From NCBI RefSeq assembly GCF_022024275.1, contig NZ_CP091804.1, forward strand, positions 2,498,501 through 2,562,500: a stretch of 64,000 bases of DNA, written 5' to 3'. The notes beneath the pieces are model-generated. The model had not been told where the DNA came from. It searched no databases and was given only the letters and a program-made list of their open reading frames with translations. This DNA is from Sphingopyxis sp. BSN-002. GTDB taxonomy: Bacteria > Pseudomonadota > Alphaproteobacteria > Sphingomonadales > Sphingomonadaceae. A program made the translations under genes and the position numbers. Below are positions 1 through 8,622 of the stretch, piece after piece (the first letter of the stretch is position 1; the number at the start of each line of letters is the position of its first letter).

Positions 1-2
1 GG

Positions 3-1310
3 CCGCTGCTCGATGCTTTTCCTGCGGTGCCGCGGCTCGCGCTGACCGCGACCGCCGACAAGCACACGCGCGAGGACATTCTCGTCCAGCTCGGCATTCC
101 TGCCGAGGGGCTTGTGCTGGCGGGCTTCGACCGGCCGAATATCCGCTATCGCGTGACGCCGCGCATCTCGCCCGCAAGGCAGCTCACCGATTTCATCGCC
201 GCCAACCCCGGACCCGGCATCGTCTATTGCCCGACGCGCGACGGGACCGAGCGGATGGCGGAGAAGCTGGCTGCAGCGACGGGGCGCAGCGTAGCCGCCT
301 ATCACGCGGGTCTCGATCCCGAGCGGCGCGCGCAGGTGCAGCATGATTTCGTCGCGTCGGAGGACGGCATCGTCACCGCGACGGTCGCCTTCGGCATGGG
401 GATCGACAAACCCGATGTCCGCTTCGTCGCGCATGCCGGGCTGCCGAAGTCGATCGAAAGCTATTATCAGGAAACGGGCCGCGCGGGGCGCGACGGCGAT
501 CCGGCCGAGGTACTGATGCTATGGGGCGCCGAGGATTTCGCGCGCGCGCGGATGCGGCTCGGCGAGCTGCCCGAAGCGCGGATCGCTGGCGAGCGCGCGC
601 GGCTCAATTCGCTCGCGGCGCTGGTCGAGACGGTCGAATGCCGCCGCGCGCTGCTGCTGCGCCACTTCGGCGAAAATCCGTCCGAGCGCTGCGGCAATTG
701 CGACAATTGTCTCGAGCCGCCGCGGCAGGTCGATGCGACCGTCCTCGCGCAGAAGCTGCTCTCGGCGGTCTATCGCACCGGGCAGAGCTATGGCGCTGGG
801 CATGTCGAGGCGGTTTTGACGGGGAAGAGTGACGAACGCATCGCCCAGCGCGGCCACGACAAGCTCTCGGTGTTCGGGATCGTCGAGGGCGAGGAAGCGC
901 GGCTGATCAAGCCGCTTGTGCGCACCCTTGTCGCGCGCGAGGCGCTCGAGACGACCGAGCATGGTGGGCTGATGTTCGGCCCTGCCGGCCGCGCGATGAT
1001 GAAGGGCGAGACGCAGGTGTTGATCGCCGAGCCGCCGGTGAAGCGCACGCAGCGCGCGCCGCGCCGCGGCGACGGCGCGGCGGCGAATCCCGTCGGCGAT
1101 CCGCTATTCGATGCCCTCCGCGCGATGCGCCGCGAGCTCGCCGCCGAGGCGGGCGTGCCGCCCTATGTGATCTTCCACGACGCGGTACTCCGCGCCATGG
1201 CGAGCGATCGGCCTGCGACGCGTTCGGCGCTCGGAGCGATTCCCGGGGTCGGCACGAAAAAACTCGAGTCATGGGGCGACGCGTTTCTGGGCGTGATCCG
1301 GCAATATTGA
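3..1310 (+). CDS. recQ: ATP-dependent DNA helicase RecQ (5' end outside window)
   Basis: RecQ is a 3'-5' superfamily 2 helicase acting in recombination and replication-fork repair. The frame is open from the first bases, so only about 435 C-terminal residues are visible and the Walker A/DEAH part lies upstream. The segment starts in the motif III region (LALTATAD). It continues with motif IV (GIVYCPTRDGTERM), motif V (TVAFGMGIDKPDVRF) and motif VI (QETGRAGRDGDPAE). The RQC zinc site follows, with cysteines in ECRRALLLRHFGE and RCGNCDNC. A winged-helix segment and an HRDC domain (last ~80 residues, ending near GAIPGVGTKKLESWG) complete the protein. Domain order and length fit a full-length RecQ. 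Nothing odd is seen apart from the window edge. Confidence 0.96.
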   Translation, partial: PLLDAFPAVPRLALTATADKHTREDILVQLGIPAEGLVLAGFDRPNIRYRVTPRISPARQLTDFIAANPGPGIVYCPTRDGTERMAEKLAAATGRSVAAYHAGLDPERRAQVQHDFVASEDGIVTATVAFGMGIDKPDVRFVAHAGLPKSIESYYQETGRAGRDGDPAEVLMLWGAEDFARARMRLGELPEARIAGERARLNSLAALVETVECRRALLLRHFGENPSERCGNCDNCLEPPRQVDATVLAQKLLSAVYRTGQSYGAGHVEAVLTGKSDERIAQRGHDKLSVFGIVEGEEARLIKPLVRTLVAREALETTEHGGLMFGPAGRAMMKGETQVLIAEPPVKRTQRAPRRGDGAAANPVGDPLFDALRAMRRELAAEAGVPPYVIFHDAVLRAMASDRPATRSALGAIPGVGTKKLESWGDAFLGVIRQY

Positions 1311-1333
1311 TGGCTCGGTTGGCGAAGCGACTT

Positions 1334-1365
1334 GCCGATTCCGAAACCGGCTAGCCGGGTTTCGA
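1334..1365. promoter_or_regulatory. Palindromic element copy A (candidate operator or hairpin)
   Basis: This is a near-perfect dyad centred on CCGGCTAGCCGG with AAACC/GGTTT arms, about 120 bases upstream of the UrcA gene. A second copy at 2844-2875 matches 28 of 32 positions. No T-run follows, so it is not a convincing intrinsic terminator for recQ. The AraC-type regulator between the two copies is the obvious candidate binder, by inference only. Confidence 0.45.
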
Positions 1366-1455
1366 ACCTGCGGCGACCCGCCGCACAATCTCCCGCATCC
1401 CTTGTCCATCGACGCTCTCCCCTCTGCGGCGTCGACCGAAAAAGGAGCAAGAATC

Positions 1456-1755
1456 ATGAAACAGATGACGATCCTCGCCGTGCTCGGCGCCGCCCTGCTT
1501 TCGCCCGCCGCATTGGCTTCCGAACCCATGCAGCCGCTGCACATCGCGCTGGGCGGGCTCGATCTCACCACTCCGCGCGGGGTGCAGGCCGCGCAGCGGC
1601 GGATCGACCGCGCGGTCGCAGACTATTGCCGCAACGATGTCGAGCATCTGACCATCAAGGCACGCCGGGCGGCGCGCGAATGCCGCGAATCGGTGCGCGG
1701 CGATGCGCTGGCGCAGCTCGCCGACAAGCGGCTGCGGCAGCTGGCCGCGCGGTGA
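1456..1755 (+). CDS. UrcA family secreted protein
   Basis: A 99-residue protein with a cleavable signal peptide (MKQMTILAVLGAALLSPAALA). The mature part has the UrcA layout: a short beta segment (LHIALGGLDLTTPRG), a helical region rich in Arg/Ala, and two cysteines (VADYCRN, AARECRE) that could form a disulphide. UrcA-family proteins are common in sphingomonads and their function is unknown. The start is chosen at 1456 because AAAGGAG lies 10-15 bases upstream and the signal peptide begins there; the frame is open further upstream without support. It precedes the AraC-type regulator on the same strand, and palindrome copy A lies upstream. Confidence 0.8.
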   Translation: MKQMTILAVLGAALLSPAALASEPMQPLHIALGGLDLTTPRGVQAAQRRIDRAVADYCRNDVEHLTIKARRAARECRESVRGDALAQLADKRLRQLAAR

Positions 1756-1799
1756 TCGCTCCCGTGGCGCCGCCGCCGGTCCTGGGTTAGCAGGCGGCC

Positions 1800-2864
1800 A
1801 TGGCGGCACTCGACATATTGGACCCGATGATTCGCGGCGGCGCGATCGCGCTGTTCCTGCTGTGGATCGCGATCCTGTGGCGCGATCATCGGGCGGTGCT
1901 GTCGGCGCGCGTCGCGATCGCGATGAATTTCACGATCATCGCCTACCTTGCGGGGAAATCGTTCAGCCACGAAGGGCCGACCGAGTTCCCCTATGTGCTG
2001 CTCGACGCGCTGTCGGTGATGGTGCCTGCGCTGTTCTGGATGTTCGCGCGGACATGGTTCGACGACCGCCAGTGGATCGGCTGGCAGAGCTGGCTGATCG
2101 TGCTTGCCTTCTGGATGTTGCCGTTGGCGCAGATCGCACTGATCGCGGTGACGGGGCAGTTCAGCCAGACGATCTGGGTGGTCGTGCGGGCCGGCATGTT
2201 CGCTTTTGCGCTCGCCGGGATGTGGATCGCCTGGCGCGGGCGCGCCGCCGATCTGGTCGAGGCGCGGCGCGGCTTCCGCCTCGGGCTGATCTGCGCGATC
2301 GGCGGTTTCGTCCTGCTCGTCACCTTCGTCGAGATGTTCCACAACCGAGAAAGCGGCCATGAAGTCTGGCGCGCGGTGACGCTCGCAGCGATTTTCGTCG
2401 CGACCTTCATCGTCTCGATCGGCCTCTATCGCTTCCGCGCGGCGGAACTGTTCGCAGCGCCGGGCGCGCCGGTCGCGCGAGGCCGCGCGACTCCGTCGGC
2501 CGAGCCGTCATCGCTCGCGCAGCGGTTGAAGGCCGTCATGGCCGACGAGCGTGCGTACCGCGCCGAGGGTTTTTCGATTACCGCGCTCGCGGCGCGCCTC
2601 GGCGAGCCCGAATATCGCGTGCGCCGTGCGATCAACGGCGAGATGGGGCATCGCAACTTCACCGCCTTCCTCAACGGCTTCCGCCTCGACGAGGTGCGCG
2701 CGGCGCTCGCCGATCGGGCGCAGCGCGAGGTGCCGATCCTGACGATCGCGCTCGATGCGGGGTTCGGATCGCTGGGTCCGTTCAACCGCGCCTTCCGCGA
2801 CGCCGAAGGGATGACGCCGACCGAGTATCGCGCCGCCCGGCTGGCCGATTCCGGAATCGGCTAG
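1800..2864 (+). CDS. Membrane-anchored AraC family transcriptional regulator
   Basis: This 354-residue protein has an N-terminal half of about seven hydrophobic helices (residues ~10-215) and a C-terminal AraC/XylS DNA-binding domain (~250-345). The helix-turn-helix region includes FSITALAARLGEPEYRVRRAI and the second helix pair ends in FGSLGPFNRAFRDAEGMTPTEYR, the classical AraC signature. Such regulators sense a membrane or lipid-related signal through the membrane domain. Its neighbours are a UrcA protein upstream and a sterol-desaturase-type hydroxylase downstream. Copies of the same palindrome lie before each of them, so autogenous and local control is plausible. The end of the coding sequence itself overlaps copy B. 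Confidence 0.88.
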   Translation: MAALDILDPMIRGGAIALFLLWIAILWRDHRAVLSARVAIAMNFTIIAYLAGKSFSHEGPTEFPYVLLDALSVMVPALFWMFARTWFDDRQWIGWQSWLIVLAFWMLPLAQIALIAVTGQFSQTIWVVVRAGMFAFALAGMWIAWRGRAADLVEARRGFRLGLICAIGGFVLLVTFVEMFHNRESGHEVWRAVTLAAIFVATFIVSIGLYRFRAAELFAAPGAPVARGRATPSAEPSSLAQRLKAVMADERAYRAEGFSITALAARLGEPEYRVRRAINGEMGHRNFTAFLNGFRLDEVRAALADRAQREVPILTIALDAGFGSLGPFNRAFRDAEGMTPTEYRAARLADSGIG

Positions 2865-2875
2865 CCGATTTTCGA
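2844..2875. promoter_or_regulatory. Palindromic element copy B (candidate operator)
   Basis: Centred on ATCGGCTAGCCGAT, a perfect 14-base palindrome. It overlaps the last codons and stop of the AraC-type gene and lies 64-95 bases upstream of the hydroxylase start at 2939. It shares 28 of 32 positions with copy A. The arms differ from copy A in both halves in a way that keeps pairing (ACC/GGT-type versus ATC/GAT). Confidence 0.45.
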
Positions 2876-2938
2876 CATCGCGGGGCGAGGGCCGCGCGAA
2901 ACTGCTTCATGCCCGTCATCGCTGCAAAGGACGGCTGC

Positions 2939-3751
2939 ATGATCGACCAGATTCCTCCCCTCGCCATTTTGCTCGAACAGGGCCCGGCGATGTTCGCCTT
3001 CGACTTCGGCCGCTACCTTGTCGCCGCGAGTGTCACGAGCGCAGTGGTCTGGGGCCTCCGCCGCTCGAGCATCGCCGCGCGCAAGATTCAGGCGCGCGAG
3101 GCGGCCGCCGCCGACAGGCGCCGCGAGTTCCTGCAATCGCTGCAGACCGTCGGCGTCTATCTGTTCGTCGGGCTGTTCATCGTCTGGGGCACCAATTCGG
3201 GCGTGCTCCACCGCTTCCAGGGCAGCTACGGCTTTTGGGGCGATGCAGCGCTGCTTGCGGCGATCGTCGTCGCGCACGACGCATACTTCTATTGGGTGCA
3301 CCGCGCGATGCACCATCCGAAGCTGTTCAAGCATTTCCACCGCGCGCATCACCGCTCGATCACCCCGACCCCATGGGCGGCCTATAGCTTTGCTATCCCC
3401 GAGGCGTTCGTAATGATCCTGTTCGTGCCGATCTGGCTGTTCTTCGTCGCGACGCCGGTCTGGGTCATGTTCCTGTGGATCAACTTCCAGATCATCCGCA
3501 ACGCGATGGGTCACGCCGGCTTCGAGCTGCACCCGCGCTGGTGGCTGTCGACCCCGGCAACGCGCTGGATCAACACGACGACGCACCACGACCTGCATCA
3601 TTCGGGCGGCTTCAACAGCAATTACGGCCTCTATTTCACCTGGTGGGACAAATGGATGGGGACCGAGCATCCGAAATATGCAGAGCGGTTCCACGAGGTC
3701 GTTTCGCGCGAGCCGGCGCACGCCGGCGAGCGGGCGGGGGCAGCCGCCTGA
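2939..3751 (+). CDS. Sterol desaturase / fatty acid hydroxylase superfamily protein
   Basis: A 270-residue integral membrane di-iron oxygenase. Histidine clusters match the family: HDAYFYWVHRAMHH, HRAHHRS and HHDLHHSGG, with several hydrophobic helices between them. Family members hydroxylate or desaturate lipids such as sterols, hopanoids, carotenoids and fatty acids; the substrate here cannot be told. An in-frame ATG exists at 2909, but 2939 is preferred because AAAGGA sits about 8 bases ahead of it. A second family member lies at 5311-6225. It follows the AraC-type regulator and palindrome copy B, which suggests control by that regulator. Confidence 0.88.
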   Translation: MIDQIPPLAILLEQGPAMFAFDFGRYLVAASVTSAVVWGLRRSSIAARKIQAREAAAADRRREFLQSLQTVGVYLFVGLFIVWGTNSGVLHRFQGSYGFWGDAALLAAIVVAHDAYFYWVHRAMHHPKLFKHFHRAHHRSITPTPWAAYSFAIPEAFVMILFVPIWLFFVATPVWVMFLWINFQIIRNAMGHAGFELHPRWWLSTPATRWINTTTHHDLHHSGGFNSNYGLYFTWWDKWMGTEHPKYAERFHEVVSREPAHAGERAGAAA

Positions 3752-3822
3752 AGGCGGGCGCTTGACAGGCGCGGCGGGCGCAATAGCCTGAAAGACGGGT
3801 CGCAATGAAGTTGGGAGATTTC

Positions 3823-4428
3823 ATGCGCGCATCACCCGCGCGGCTCTTGCCGCTCGCCTTGCTCCTCGCCGCGGTGCCGTCGGCAGCGTTCGAGCCGCCG
3901 CCGATCCCGAAAAAGGATCTGACCTTCGGCGATGGCTGGACCTTTCAGTCGCGCGGCAACAATTGCACGGCGACGCGGTCGATCGGCAAGGATGTTACGC
4001 TGCGGCTCGGCTTCACGAATTTCGAGGATGGCGCGGTGTCGCTGACCGGCAAGGGGCTGCCGAAGATTCCCGAGGACCGGATGGAGGCGCTGGGTGCGCT
4101 GCACGGCGCGGGCATCGCGGTGACCGAGGATGCCGAGGGCTATCCGGTCGAGCAGTTCGCCCCGGGCGTGACCTATGCCGACTTTCCGGGCAGCGCGCTC
4201 TTCGTCGATGGCGGCATCGCCGCGCGCTTCGATTTCGGCCTCACCGAGAATGGTGCGACGACCTATCGCTTCGGTACGCTGCAGAGCCGCGTGTGGCCGA
4301 AGCTCAAGGCCGGGACCGAGCTCAGGGTCAAGATACTCGGCAAGGAAGCGACGGTGATCCGGCTTCCGGCCGCGGCGGGCCTGTGGGACGAGATGCAGGA
4401 CTGCATCAACCAGTATCCGAACGGCTGA
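3823..4428 (+). CDS. Hypothetical secreted protein
   Basis: I do not recognise a family. The 201-residue product has a signal peptide (MRASPARLLPLALLLAAVPSAAFEP). Two cysteines (NNCTATRS near the N-terminus of the mature part and MQDCINQYPNG at the end) could form a disulphide. The start at 3823 is chosen over the ATG at 3805 because GGGAG lies 6-10 bases before it and the signal peptide starts there. It stands between the first sterol-desaturase-type gene and a small phosphatase-like gene on the same strand. Confidence 0.7.
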   Translation: MRASPARLLPLALLLAAVPSAAFEPPPIPKKDLTFGDGWTFQSRGNNCTATRSIGKDVTLRLGFTNFEDGAVSLTGKGLPKIPEDRMEALGALHGAGIAVTEDAEGYPVEQFAPGVTYADFPGSALFVDGGIAARFDFGLTENGATTYRFGTLQSRVWPKLKAGTELRVKILGKEATVIRLPAAAGLWDEMQDCINQYPNG

Positions 4429-4479
4429 GGCGCACCTTCACGCTTGTCAGCAAGCGGGCGGCGGGAGTAGATCGCTGGC

Positions 4480-4914
4480 ATGAGCGATTTCAGACCCCTG
4501 TCCGCCGGCTTCAGCGTCGCCCCGCAGATCAGCATCGAGGATGTTGCCGAGGCCAAGGCGCAGGGCTTTGCGATGATCGTCAACAACCGCCCCGACGGCG
4601 AGGAGCCGTCGGCGCCGCAGGGGCTCGATATCGGGCATGCGGCGGCGGCCGAGGGGCTCGCCTATGCCGCGATCCCGATCGGCCATTCGGGGTTCAGCCA
4701 TGCGCAGATCGACGCGCTCGACAAATTGCTGACCGATGCGACGGGGCCGATCCTCGCTTATTGTCGTTCGGGGACGCGCTCGACGCACCTCTGGGCGCTG
4801 ACGCGCGCGCGGGCGGGCGATGATGTCGGGGGTATTGTCGAGGCCGCGGCGAAGGCGGGCTATGACCTCTCGGGCCTCCGCCCGATGCTCGATGCGCTCG
4901 CGGGGGGCGAATGA
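4480..4914 (+). CDS. TIGR01244 family protein (DSP-like phosphatase / sulfur transferase fold)
   Basis: A 144-residue protein resembling the N-terminal domain of the BlH/TIGR01244 family (DUF442), which has a dual-specificity-phosphatase fold. The strand MIVNNRPDGEEPSAPQG and the catalytic loop YCRSGTRST (Cys-x5-Arg) are both visible. Members often occur with hydrogen sulfide or persulfide metabolism genes, but no such gene is present here. The stop overlaps the next start by ATGA, so translation is coupled to the small membrane-anchored protein at 4911. Confidence 0.85.
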   Translation: MSDFRPLSAGFSVAPQISIEDVAEAKAQGFAMIVNNRPDGEEPSAPQGLDIGHAAAAEGLAYAAIPIGHSGFSHAQIDALDKLLTDATGPILAYCRSGTRSTHLWALTRARAGDDVGGIVEAAAKAGYDLSGLRPMLDALAGGE

Positions 4915-5318
4915 GCCTCAATGATCTGATCCAGCTCGGCGCATCGCTGGTCGCGGTGTTCTTCGTTGCCTGGCTGGTCAAGCGCATGGGACTCGGCGCC
5001 GATCCGCGCATTCAGGATGCCGACCATGCGATCCGGCTCGCCGAAGAGGCCGAGGCCGGGTTCAACGGCGTCGAAGTCGCGCGCGACCGTGCAGGTTTTT
5101 CGGCAATCGTGCGCAATGCCGGGGGGCGGATGATGCTGGTGCGGGCGCACGGCAATCACTTCGCGGCGCGGCCCGTCGACACCGAAGTCGTCGGCCGGCT
5201 CGACAAGGATTTCCTGACATTGACCATGCCGGAGAAGACCTTCGGATCGGTAACGCTGCAACTGGGGAAGGAAGCGGGGATGTGGGCGAGCCGGATGCGG
5301 GACCTCAACTGTGGATAA
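4911..5318 (+). CDS. Hypothetical protein with N-terminal membrane anchor
   Basis: A 135-residue protein with one hydrophobic helix near the start (LIQLGASLVAVFFVAWLVKRM) and a compact soluble domain containing two beta-rich repeats. No named family is recognised. It starts inside the stop of the TIGR01244 gene, and its own end overlaps the GTG start of the next sterol-desaturase-type gene by 8 bases. The three genes are therefore probably co-translated, and a role linked to the membrane hydroxylase is possible but unproven. Confidence 0.72.
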   Translation: MSLNDLIQLGASLVAVFFVAWLVKRMGLGADPRIQDADHAIRLAEEAEAGFNGVEVARDRAGFSAIVRNAGGRMMLVRAHGNHFAARPVDTEVVGRLDKDFLTLTMPEKTFGSVTLQLGKEAGMWASRMRDLNCG

Positions 5319-6225
5319 GCTGCCCGATCCCGTCGTCTATGCGGTACCCGCCTTCATCCTGCTGCTGATCGCCGAAATGGTGATCTCGCTGCGCGCCGAC
5401 AAAAGCCGTTACGAGGCGCGCGACACGCTGACCTCGCTGATGCTCGGCACGGTGAGCCAGGTCGCGGGCGCGCTCGTCGGGGCGGCGGTCGTCGGCATGT
5501 CGGTGTGGGTCTATCAGTTCCACCTGTTCGACATCGGCATCGCGTTTCGCCAATGGTGGTGGGCGTGGATCCTCTGCTTCTTCCTCGACGATCTGGCCTA
5601 TTACGCCTTTCACCGCAGCGCGCACCGCGTGCGCTGGTTCTGGGCGAGCCATGTCATCCACCACAGCAGCCAGCATTATAATCTCTCGACCGCGCTGCGG
5701 CAGACGTGGACGGGCTTCTTCAGCCTGACCTTCCTGTTCCGCCTGCCTTTGTTCCTGATCGGCTTCCCGCCCGCGATGGTGTTCTTCTGTGCGGGGCTCA
5801 ACCTGATTTACCAGTTCTGGATCCATACCGAGGCGATCAAGCGGCTGCCCAAATGGTTCGAGGCGGTGATGAACACGCCGTCGCATCACCGCGTCCATCA
5901 CGGCGTGAACCCGCGCTACCTCGATGCCAATTACGCCGGGGTCTTCATCATCTGGGACAAGATGTTCGGCAGCTTCGTCGCCGAACGCGACGACGAACCG
6001 GTGCGATACGGCATCGTCAAGCAGCTCGGCAGCTTCAATATCCTCTGGGCGGCGGTCCACGAATGGGTCGGGATCGCGAAGGACGTCTGGCATGCGCCGT
6101 GGCGGCACAAGCTCAGCTATATGTGGCGCGAACCCGGCTGGAGCCACGATGGCAGCCGCGCGACGAGTGCGATGATCAAGGAGCGCTGGGCGGCGGGGCG
6201 ACCGGTCGACGAGCCGGCGGAGTGA
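5311..6225 (+). CDS. Sterol desaturase family protein (second paralogue)
   Basis: A 304-residue membrane di-iron hydroxylase. Histidine boxes are HRSAHR, HVIHHSSQHYN and HHRVHHGVNPRYLD, with hydrophobic helices before and between. The region around NPRYLDANYAGVFIIWDKMFGSF is characteristic of the sterol desaturase family. It starts with GTG at 5311, overlapping the preceding gene, which supports translational coupling. It is only distantly similar to the paralogue at 2939-3751, so this looks like two different lipid-modifying enzymes and not a recent duplication. Confidence 0.88.
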   Translation: MDKLPDPVVYAVPAFILLLIAEMVISLRADKSRYEARDTLTSLMLGTVSQVAGALVGAAVVGMSVWVYQFHLFDIGIAFRQWWWAWILCFFLDDLAYYAFHRSAHRVRWFWASHVIHHSSQHYNLSTALRQTWTGFFSLTFLFRLPLFLIGFPPAMVFFCAGLNLIYQFWIHTEAIKRLPKWFEAVMNTPSHHRVHHGVNPRYLDANYAGVFIIWDKMFGSFVAERDDEPVRYGIVKQLGSFNILWAAVHEWVGIAKDVWHAPWRHKLSYMWREPGWSHDGSRATSAMIKERWAAGRPVDEPAE

Positions 6226-6232
6226 TACATGC

Positions 6233-6313
6233 CGTCATGCCGGGCTTGACCCGGCATCCGCCTATTCTTCTTTCGAGGTAAGGCAGGCCCCGGATCAAGT
6301 CCGGGGTGACGGG
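6233..6313. repeat. Dispersed palindromic repeat (sphingomonad intergenic element)
   Basis: Two imperfectly inverted arms, about 6233-6260 (CGTCATGCCGGGCTTGACCC...) and 6289-6313 (...AAGTCCGGGGTGACGG), are separated by ~28 bases. Each arm also folds on itself. It is the same general kind of element as the one at 17025-17100 but a different sequence class. It lies just after the hydroxylase stop. Confidence 0.75.
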
Positions 6314-6332
6314 AATGGGTCTTGCTTCGCTA

Positions 6333-6352
6333 CTTAATGACATTCATGTAAG
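6333..6352. promoter_or_regulatory. Candidate TetR-type operator upstream of GMC oxidoreductase
   Basis: CTTAATGACATTCATGTAAG is an imperfect dyad: CTTA/TAAG ends with an inner ATGA-CAT-TCAT. It resembles the TTACATGNATGTAA sites of some TetR repressors. It lies 46-65 bases before the GMC start. No TetR gene is present in the window, so the binder is unknown. Confidence 0.35.
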
Positions 6353-6397
6353 CACCCGGACGACCGCCAGCAGGCGGCGCGAGGGAGAGTCGCTTTC

Positions 6398-7987
6398 ATG
6401 GATCAGTTCGACATCATCGTTATCGGCGGAGGCAGCGGCGGCAGCGCGGCGGCGGGACGGCTTGCCGAAGATGGATCGCGCCGCGTCTGCCTGATCGAGG
6501 CGGGCGGACGCAACGACACGATCCGCGTGAAGACGCCGGGCTTCATGCCTTTCATCCCCGACGCGTCAAACTATCGGTACGAGACGGTCCCGCAGAAGGG
6601 GCTGAACGGCCGCATCGGATATCAGCCGCGCGGGCGCGGGCTGGGCGGGTCGAGCGCGATCAACGCGATGGTCTATATCCGCGGCCATGCGTTCGATTAC
6701 GACCAGTGGGCCCAGCTCGGCGCGACCGGATGGAGCTACGCCGACGTGCTCCCGTACTTCAAGCGCGCCGAGGGCAACGAGCGCGGCGCCGATGCGTTTC
6801 ATGGCGCCGACGGGCCGCTCAACGTCATGGACCAGCGCTGGCCCAATGTGACGAGCAAGCGCTTCGTCGAGAGCGCGGCGGCGCTGCAACTGCCGCGCAC
6901 CGATGATTTCAACGGCGCACAACAGGAGGGCTTCGGCCTCTATCAGGTGACGCAGAAGGCGGGCGAGCGCTGGTCGGCGGCGCGTGCCTATGTCGAGCCG
7001 CTGCGCGAGAAGGCGAATTTCGCGATCCGCACCGGAGCGCTGGTCGAGAAGATCGTCGTCGAGGACGGCCGCGCGACGGGCGTGGTGATCCGGCGCGGTT
7101 CGCAGCGCGAGACGCTGAAGGCCCGCGGCGGCGTGATCCTGTCGGCCGGCGCGTTCAACAGCCCTCAGATATTGATGCTGTCGGGGATCGGCCCCGCCGC
7201 GCATCTGAAGGACAAGGGGATCGACGTCGTCGCCGATCGCGGCGCCGTCGGTGCCGACCTGCAGGATCATATCGACTATGTGTCGAGCTGGGAGACGCGC
7301 TCGACCGATCCGCTCGGCGACAGCCTCGGCGGCACGTGGCGGATGGTGAAGGCGATCTTCGAGCATCGCACGAAACGGACCGGTATCATGACGACCTGCT
7401 TCGCCGAGGCGGGCGGCTTCTGGAAATCGCGTCCCGACCTGCCCGCACCCGACATCCAGTATCATTTCGTCCCCGCGATGCTCGAGGATCACGGGCGGAC
7501 GAAAGTGAAGGGGCACGGATTTTCGGTCCATGCCTGTGTGTTGCGCCCCGAAAGCCGCGGATCGGTGACGCTCGCGTCGGCCGATGCTGCCGCGGCGCCG
7601 GCAATCGATCCGGGCTTCCTGACCGACGCGCGCGATGTCGCGACACTTCGTGCGGGCGTGCGGATGATGCACCGCGTTGTCGCGGCTCCGCCCTTGTCGG
7701 ACTATGCCGGGGTCGATCGCCATCCGGTGGATATCGACGACGATGCCGCGCTCGACGCGCTGATCCGCAGCCGCGCCGACACCGTCTATCATCCCGTCGG
7801 CACCTGCCGGATGGGCAGCGACGCGGATGCGGTGGTCGACCCGACGCTGAAGCTGAACGGTATCGACGGATTGTGGGTCGCCGATGCGAGCATCATGCCG
7901 CGCCTCGTGTCGGGCAACACCAATGCGCCGAGCATCATGATCGGCGAACGTGCAGCCGATTTCGTGAAGGCGGCGCTCGCCGGGTAA
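6398..7987 (+). CDS. GMC family oxidoreductase (choline/alcohol dehydrogenase-like)
   Basis: A 529-residue flavoprotein. It has the N-terminal FAD dinucleotide fold ([18 protein letters not shown]), the first GMC signature around [18 protein letters not shown] and the second around [14 protein letters not shown]. The C-terminal catalytic pair is His in [10 protein letters not shown] and Asn in [18 protein letters not shown]. The length matches choline dehydrogenase and polyethylene-glycol or alcohol dehydrogenases of this family, and the substrate cannot be decided. GAGGGAGAG precedes the ATG. It has no obvious operon partner. Confidence 0.93.
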   Translation: MDQFDIIVIGGGSGGSAAAGRLAEDGSRRVCLIEAGGRNDTIRVKTPGFMPFIPDASNYRYETVPQKGLNGRIGYQPRGRGLGGSSAINAMVYIRGHAFDYDQWAQLGATGWSYADVLPYFKRAEGNERGADAFHGADGPLNVMDQRWPNVTSKRFVESAAALQLPRTDDFNGAQQEGFGLYQVTQKAGERWSAARAYVEPLREKANFAIRTGALVEKIVVEDGRATGVVIRRGSQRETLKARGGVILSAGAFNSPQILMLSGIGPAAHLKDKGIDVVADRGAVGADLQDHIDYVSSWETRSTDPLGDSLGGTWRMVKAIFEHRTKRTGIMTTCFAEAGGFWKSRPDLPAPDIQYHFVPAMLEDHGRTKVKGHGFSVHACVLRPESRGSVTLASADAAAAPAIDPGFLTDARDVATLRAGVRMMHRVVAAPPLSDYAGVDRHPVDIDDDAALDALIRSRADTVYHPVGTCRMGSDADAVVDPTLKLNGIDGLWVADASIMPRLVSGNTNAPSIMIGERAADFVKAALAG

Positions 7988-8054
7988 ATCGGTCTTTAAG
8001 TCCTGTCATCCATACGCCGGTGCGCGATTTCAACGTGCTAGCCGGAGAATGCTG

Positions 8055-8612
8055 ATGGCCTTGTCACCGCTTTGCAAACTGATCCTGCCGGTTGCGCTCG
8101 TGCCTGCGCTGCTTGCCGGCTGTTCGGGCGGGCGCGATCCCGCGACCGAGGAGCCTGTCGAGCTCGCCGCCGGTCAGTACCGGGTGACGATGCAGGGCGG
8201 CAAGATGGGAGTCTTCTTCAAGACCGGCGACGGGCCGGGGAGCGTCGACGACAGCATCTGTGTCCTGCCGAGCGAGACCGGCGAGTTTCCACGCAATCTG
8301 GCGCGCAACTATTTGTCCTTCCATCCCGGTTGTTCCTTCGAATGGGAGGAACGGAAGGGCAATGCCATCGCGGGCAAGTCGGTCTGCCAGACCGATGGCC
8401 AGCGTGCGCCGGGCGGCATGATATCGACCGAAATTCATGGGGCGCTGGCCGCCGACCACGTCGAGCTCGACGGGCAGGTCAAGTTCGATCTTCCCGATTC
8501 GGCCACCGCGGGAATGTCTCCCGAACAGGCGGCGCAGGTGAAACAGGGCGCCAAGCTGATGGAAAGCCTGACCATCCGCATCAAGGCGGAACGCACCGGC
8601 GACTGCACCTGA
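8055..8612 (+). CDS. DUF3617-like lipoprotein
   Basis: A 185-residue lipoprotein with signal peptide and lipobox (LVPALLAGC). The mature part resembles DUF3617 proteins: GQYRVTMQGG strand, a pair of cysteines flanking a central region (CVLPSE, GCSFEWEER, VCQTDG) and a C-terminal CT. The function of this family is unknown; members are outer-membrane or periplasmic in sphingomonads. The start at 8055 is preferred over the ATG at 8049 because GGAG lies eight bases before it. It converges with the HxlR-type regulator at 8623. Confidence 0.72.
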   Translation: MALSPLCKLILPVALVPALLAGCSGGRDPATEEPVELAAGQYRVTMQGGKMGVFFKTGDGPGSVDDSICVLPSETGEFPRNLARNYLSFHPGCSFEWEERKGNAIAGKSVCQTDGQRAPGGMISTEIHGALAADHVELDGQVKFDLPDSATAGMSPEQAAQVKQGAKLMESLTIRIKAERTGDCT

Positions 8613-8622
8613 TCGTCCGGCG

